This document shows, in pieces, positions 60,696 through 64,000 of a stretch of 64,000 nt of DNA (position 1 is its first letter; every line of letters begins with the position of its first letter). A program made the translations under genes and the position numbers. The notes below the pieces were generated by a model, which saw only the letters and a program-made list of their open reading frames with translations, was not told the DNA's origin and ran no database searches. The stretch covers positions 1 through 64,000 of the forward strand of contig PXUB01000045.1 of assembly GCA_003009755.1 (NCBI GenBank), read 5' to 3'. This DNA comes from Thermoplasmatales archaeon SW_10_69_26. Lineage in GTDB: Archaea; Thermoplasmatota; SW-10-69-26.

Positions 60696-61843
60696 ATGAG
60701 CCTCCCGCGCACGTCGGCTGGCGTCACCGCCGGGCTGTGTTGCCTCGTCGTCCTCGCGAGCGGATGGGCTCCGCTGGCGGCGGCTCACAACCCAGCCGAG
60801 ACGGTGTTCCATCCGGCGCCCGTCGGGGACCGTCACCTCGTCGCCGGTGGCGAGGGGACCTATGCCTACCTCGACGGGGAGGGCCAAGCCGAGGGTCGGG
60901 GCAACCTCTCCGGGGATGGCGAGGTCGTGTCGGCGCCGGTCACGACCGGCGACCAGGCGGCCGTCGTGGTCCGAACCTCGCCCGATCGGGTCCCCCACGT
61001 CCAGGCCTTCGACGAGGAGGGACCGACGGGCGGCAGACGAGCTTGACCAGCGCGGGCGATCTCGTAAGCGAGCACGAGCTCCCGGCCGAGCCCCAGGCCC
61101 GCCCGGCCCCGGCCGAGGAGGGCTACTGGCTGCCGACCGACGACGGGATCGTTCGCGCCCTTGAGGGCGAGGTCGTCGACGAGCGCTCGTACGCGGGCAC
61201 GCCGACCGACGTGACGTCCACCGACGAGTGGGTGCTCGTCAGCCTCTCCCACCGCGAGCGCGACGGCGGGACCCTGATGGCCTACGAGCCCGACCTCGAT
61301 CGGGTGTTCTCCCGCGGGCTGGACGGCCTGCAACTGGGCGGCCAACCGGCCGTCCTCGACGATCGCATCGTGGTGGCCACCTACGACCCCGATGGCGCCC
61401 GCGTGATCGCGCTCGACGACCAGAACGGCTCGATCGCGTGGGAGACCAGCCTCGGCGAGGCGACCGCCGCCGCGCCCGCCCTGGCCGGCGACCGGATCGT
61501 CGCCGCGACGACCGAGGGCACCGTGGCTCTCACGACCGGGGGTCAGCGGACCTGGAACGCCAGCGACGACCCCTACATCGCGAGCCCGGGCGTCCTCGGC
61601 GACCTCGTCCTCCCCTCCAGCGCGAACGACGAGCTGGTCGCCCTGCACACGGACGGGACGGTGGCTTGGACGTGGAGCGACGGCGTGGACTCGCCGCCCT
61701 ACACCCACCACGGGGGCACGGATGCGGCCTCCGAGGACGGGGACGAGACCGACGACCCCGACCCGCAAGCGACGCCCACCCTCGGGCTCCTCGGGCTCAC
61801 CGTCGTCGGTTGGACTGCCCTGAGAGCCCGCCGCGACGACTGA
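60696..61843 (+). pseudogene. Secreted beta-propeller (PQQ-like) protein with frameshift
   Basis: The first frame (60696-61046) has a signal peptide (VTAGLCCLVVLASGWAPLAAA) and the start of a repeat domain (GGEGTYAYLDGEG). It ends early at GRRA-stop. The second frame picks up RQTSLTSAGDLVSEHELPAE near 61032 and runs to 61843 with propeller-type repeats (VIALDDQNGSIAWETSLGE, TEGTVALTTGGQRTW, DELVALHTDGTVAWTW) and a C-terminal anchor helix (LGLLGLTVVGWTAL-RARR). One missing base restores a single gene of about 380 codons, so this may be a sequencing error or a recent mutation. Confidence 0.75.
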
Positions 61844-61860
61844 GGCCCCGAGCGAAGCGT

Positions 61861-61868
61861 CTTTCAAC
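61861..61868 (+). promoter_or_regulatory. TATA-like element of P-type ATPase gene
   Basis: CTTTCAAC is centred 26 nt before GTG 61891. Confidence 0.5.
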
Positions 61869-61890
61869 CGTCCGGAGCTGAACAAGCAGC

Positions 61891-64000
61891 GTGTCCTCGC
61901 CCGCGAGCGCCGGCGTCGCGGCCCCGGGCCAGCGGACGCTGCGGGTCGATCTGCCGATCGTGCTGCCCGGCGTGGACCACGCCGGCGACGCCTGCATCCA
62001 GCGCGTCATGGACCGGTTGGCCGGTCAGCGAGGCATCCTCGATGCCCACGTCGTCGGCGGCGACGAGGACCGCGACCCTGCGCTGCCGGCGGCCGGCGTC
62101 GAGGCCGAGCTGTGCTTGCACTACGATCCCGACGATATCGACCTGGAGACGGTCGAGCGCCTCGTCGAGGACGCCGGGGCCGCCGTCGAGGATCGCTTCG
62201 GCCACGAGCGCCTGCGGGTTGGCGCCATGGACTGCGCCGACTGCGTGACGAGCATCGAGCACGTCGTCGCCCGCCACCCGGGCGTGCTGGACGTCTCCGT
62301 CAACTACGCCGCCGAGCGGATGCACGTCGAGTGGGACTCGAACGAGACCGACCTGGCCGCGATCGTCGACCGCGTCGAGGCGATGGGCTACCCCATCTCC
62401 ACCGGCGACGAGCACCACGACCCCGGCAACCGGCGCCTGATCGCCACGATCGCGGCCGCCGGCCTGCTGGCCGTCGGCTTCGCCTTGGAGACCTTGGTCG
62501 GCGTCCCCGAGCCCGTCGCGGTCGCCTTCTACGCGGCCGCCTACGTCGGGGCTGGCTGGGACGCGACACGCCATGCCGTCGGCGCGCTCCGCGCGGGCAG
62601 CCTGGACATCGACGTGCTCATGGTCGCGGCCGCCCTCGGCGCGGCCGGCTTGGGCTTGTGGGCCGAGGGCGCCCTGTTGCTCGTGCTGTTCAGCCTCGGC
62701 CACGCCCTCGAGCACCGCGCCCTGGATCGAGCCCGGTCCGCGATCGCCGAGCTGGGCCGGTTGACCCCGGAGACCGCCCGCCGCGTCAGCGACGAGGGCA
62801 CCGAGGAGATCGCGATCGAGACCGTCCAAGTCGGCGACCGCGTGCTGGTGCGCCCCGGCGACCGGATCCCCGTCGACGGCACGATCGTCGAGGGCACCTC
62901 GGCCGTGGACGAGGCCACGCTCACCGGCGAGCACCAGCCGGCGCGCAAGACGCCCGGCGAGGCGGTGTACGCCGGCACCGTCAACGGGGACGAGCGGTTG
63001 ATCGTCGAGGCGACCAGTGCCGGCGAGGACACGACGCTGGCTCACGTCGCCGACCTCGTCGAACGCGCCCAACGCCGCAAAGCCGGCCTGCAGCGGGTCA
63101 GCGAGCGCGTCGAGAGGTGGCTGACGCCGACCGTGCTCGTGCTCGTGGCTCTCGTCGCCCTCGTCCCGCCGTTGACGGCCCTCGCTTGGCCGGGCGCGCC
63201 TTCGTGGCTGGCCTTGCCCTGGCGGACGGCGATCACGCGCTCGATCGCCGTCCTCGTCGCCTCGGCTCCGTGCGCGCTGGCGATCAGCACGCCGGCCGCC
63301 GTGTTCTCGGCGTTGGCGGGGTCGGCCCACGAGGGCATCCTCGTGAAGGGCGGCGACCACCTGGAGACGCTGGGCCACCTGGAGGCGGTGGCCTTCGACA
63401 AGACCGGCACCCTCACCGCCGGGCGGTTCACGCTCACCGACATCTGCGCGCGAACCAGCGAGGACGAGCTGTTGCGAACGGCCGCCAGCCTCGAGCACGA
63501 CATCGCCCACCCGATCGCGAAGGCGATCGTGGCGGCGGCCCAACAGCGCCAGCTGAGCCTGGCCCCGGTGGACGAGCTGGCCAGCGATCCCGGCCGCGGC
63601 GTGGCGGGCACCCTCGAGGGAGCCGCCGTGCGCGTGGGCAACCGCGAGCACGTGGGATCGATCCCCGACGAGGTGGCCGAGCGTGCCCGCGAGCTGGAAG
63701 CCGCGGGCCGGAGCCTCGTGTTCGTGGAGACCGACGGCGAGATCGACGGGGTGCTCGGGTTGGCCGATCGGGCCCGACCCGAGGCGCCGGACGTGCTCGC
63801 GCGCATCCGGGAGGCCGGCGTCGAGCACACGGCGATGCTGACCGGGGACAACGAGACGGCCGCCCAAGCGGTGGCACAGGCGACGGGGATCGACGAGGTG
63901 CACGCCGAGCTCAGCCCCGAGGACAAGATCGACCGCGTGCGAGCGATGGCCGGCGAGCACGAGCACGTCGCCTTCGTCGGCGACGGCGTCAACGACGCGC
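61891..64000 (+). CDS. P1B-type heavy-metal-transporting ATPase (partial, runs off window)
   Basis: This is a metal-efflux P-type ATPase; at least 703 codons are present and the 3' end lies outside. A degenerate first HMA domain (about 14-85, no CxxC) is followed by a second HMA with MDCADC (about 112). Transmembrane helices and the actuator TGE (about 343) come next. The membrane motif SAPCALAIS (about 458) has Ala in place of the first Cys of CPC. The P-domain DKTGTLT (about 503), an HP motif in AHPIAKAI, TGDN (about 650) and GDGVND at the window edge complete the pattern. CPC predicts Zn/Cd/Cu; SPC-type pumps carry Co/Ni and related ions, so APC leaves specificity open. NikR and ZIP genes nearby suggest metal homeostasis. 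The GTG start fits a leaderless promoter. Confidence 0.9.
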   Translation, partial: MSSPASAGVAAPGQRTLRVDLPIVLPGVDHAGDACIQRVMDRLAGQRGILDAHVVGGDEDRDPALPAAGVEAELCLHYDPDDIDLETVERLVEDAGAAVEDRFGHERLRVGAMDCADCVTSIEHVVARHPGVLDVSVNYAAERMHVEWDSNETDLAAIVDRVEAMGYPISTGDEHHDPGNRRLIATIAAAGLLAVGFALETLVGVPEPVAVAFYAAAYVGAGWDATRHAVGALRAGSLDIDVLMVAAALGAAGLGLWAEGALLLVLFSLGHALEHRALDRARSAIAELGRLTPETARRVSDEGTEEIAIETVQVGDRVLVRPGDRIPVDGTIVEGTSAVDEATLTGEHQPARKTPGEAVYAGTVNGDERLIVEATSAGEDTTLAHVADLVERAQRRKAGLQRVSERVERWLTPTVLVLVALVALVPPLTALAWPGAPSWLALPWRTAITRSIAVLVASAPCALAISTPAAVFSALAGSAHEGILVKGGDHLETLGHLEAVAFDKTGTLTAGRFTLTDICARTSEDELLRTAASLEHDIAHPIAKAIVAAAQQRQLSLAPVDELASDPGRGVAGTLEGAAVRVGNREHVGSIPDEVAERARELEAAGRSLVFVETDGEIDGVLGLADRARPEAPDVLARIREAGVEHTAMLTGDNETAAQAVAQATGIDEVHAELSPEDKIDRVRAMAGEHEHVAFVGDGVNDA

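Noticed and set aside
61864-63966. 700-codon minus-strand frame opposite the P-type ATPase
   Set aside because: The plus strand encodes a textbook P1B-ATPase with all motifs; the minus frame is a mirror caused by high GC at third positions.

Overview
This is a GC-rich window (about two thirds G+C by eye) from an archaeon. The markers are an archaeal proteasome-activating nucleotidase (PAN), an MBF1 with zinc ribbon and HTH, type II methionine aminopeptidase, ribosomal protein S6e with eIF2-gamma, RtcA, RNase Z, and the archaeal mevalonate-kinase / isopentenyl-phosphate-kinase / type 2 IPP isomerase set. Many proteins are strongly acidic, and several exported proteins are lipoproteins or carry a C-terminal membrane anchor. 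That suggests a salt-adapted euryarchaeon or a relative (Haloarchaea- or Thermoplasmatota-like). The exact lineage cannot be fixed without a phylogeny.

Layout. 1-631 is a palindrome-rich intergenic region. 632-6873 holds translation, RNA and proteostasis genes (methionine aminopeptidase, Sua5/TsaC, MBF1, PAN, a membrane HhH protein, RtcA, a Nudix enzyme). 7336-19243 is lipid and redox metabolism (glycerol-3-phosphate dehydrogenase, 3-hydroxyacyl-CoA dehydrogenase, a thiamine-diphosphate lyase, two enoyl-CoA hydratases) plus a large GAF/PAS histidine kinase and an HTTM membrane protein. 19301-28470 holds RNA nucleases (RNB exonuclease, RNase Z), a ferritin-like protein and exported proteins (MBL-fold/lamin-tail lipoprotein, patatin, S8 protease). 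28677-29978 is AsnRS, followed by a 0.5-kb hairpin array. 31056-37727 holds an ABC1 kinase, the isoprenoid operon and the S6e / eIF2-gamma / PIN operon, followed by a second 0.8-kb hairpin-rich gap. 38519-42257 holds a membrane protein, Thi4, an uncharacterised conserved protein and a dienoyl-CoA-reductase-like SDR. 42563-51494 is exported proteins, a YyaL-type thioredoxin protein, two CARDB proteins and an ATP-grasp / N-formylglutamate-amidohydrolase pair. 51699-56207 is a decaying region: a frameshifted pilin-like gene, a histidine-kinase remnant beside an intact response regulator, and the debris of a tandem duplication. 56233-64000 holds an aminotransferase, surface and membrane proteins and a metal region (NikR, ZIP, P1B-ATPase cut by the window end).

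Regulation. Start codons very often lie 26-29 nt downstream of the centre of an AT-rich TATA-like octamer, which implies mostly leaderless transcripts. This rule, together with family alignments, moves the mevalonate kinase and IPK starts to internal GTG codons.

Most unusual features. A three-stem-loop module, with stems of different sequence but the same architecture, occurs in two unrelated intergenic regions (30014-30141 and 38041-38168). A second dispersed hairpin family has four copies (39-85, 291-335, 396-443, 28512-28558). A 57-bp element follows two genes. There are exact or near-exact duplications of gene 3' ends, an RNase Z lacking the segment with a metal-binding histidine, and a NikR-like operator lying on the ZIP promoter.
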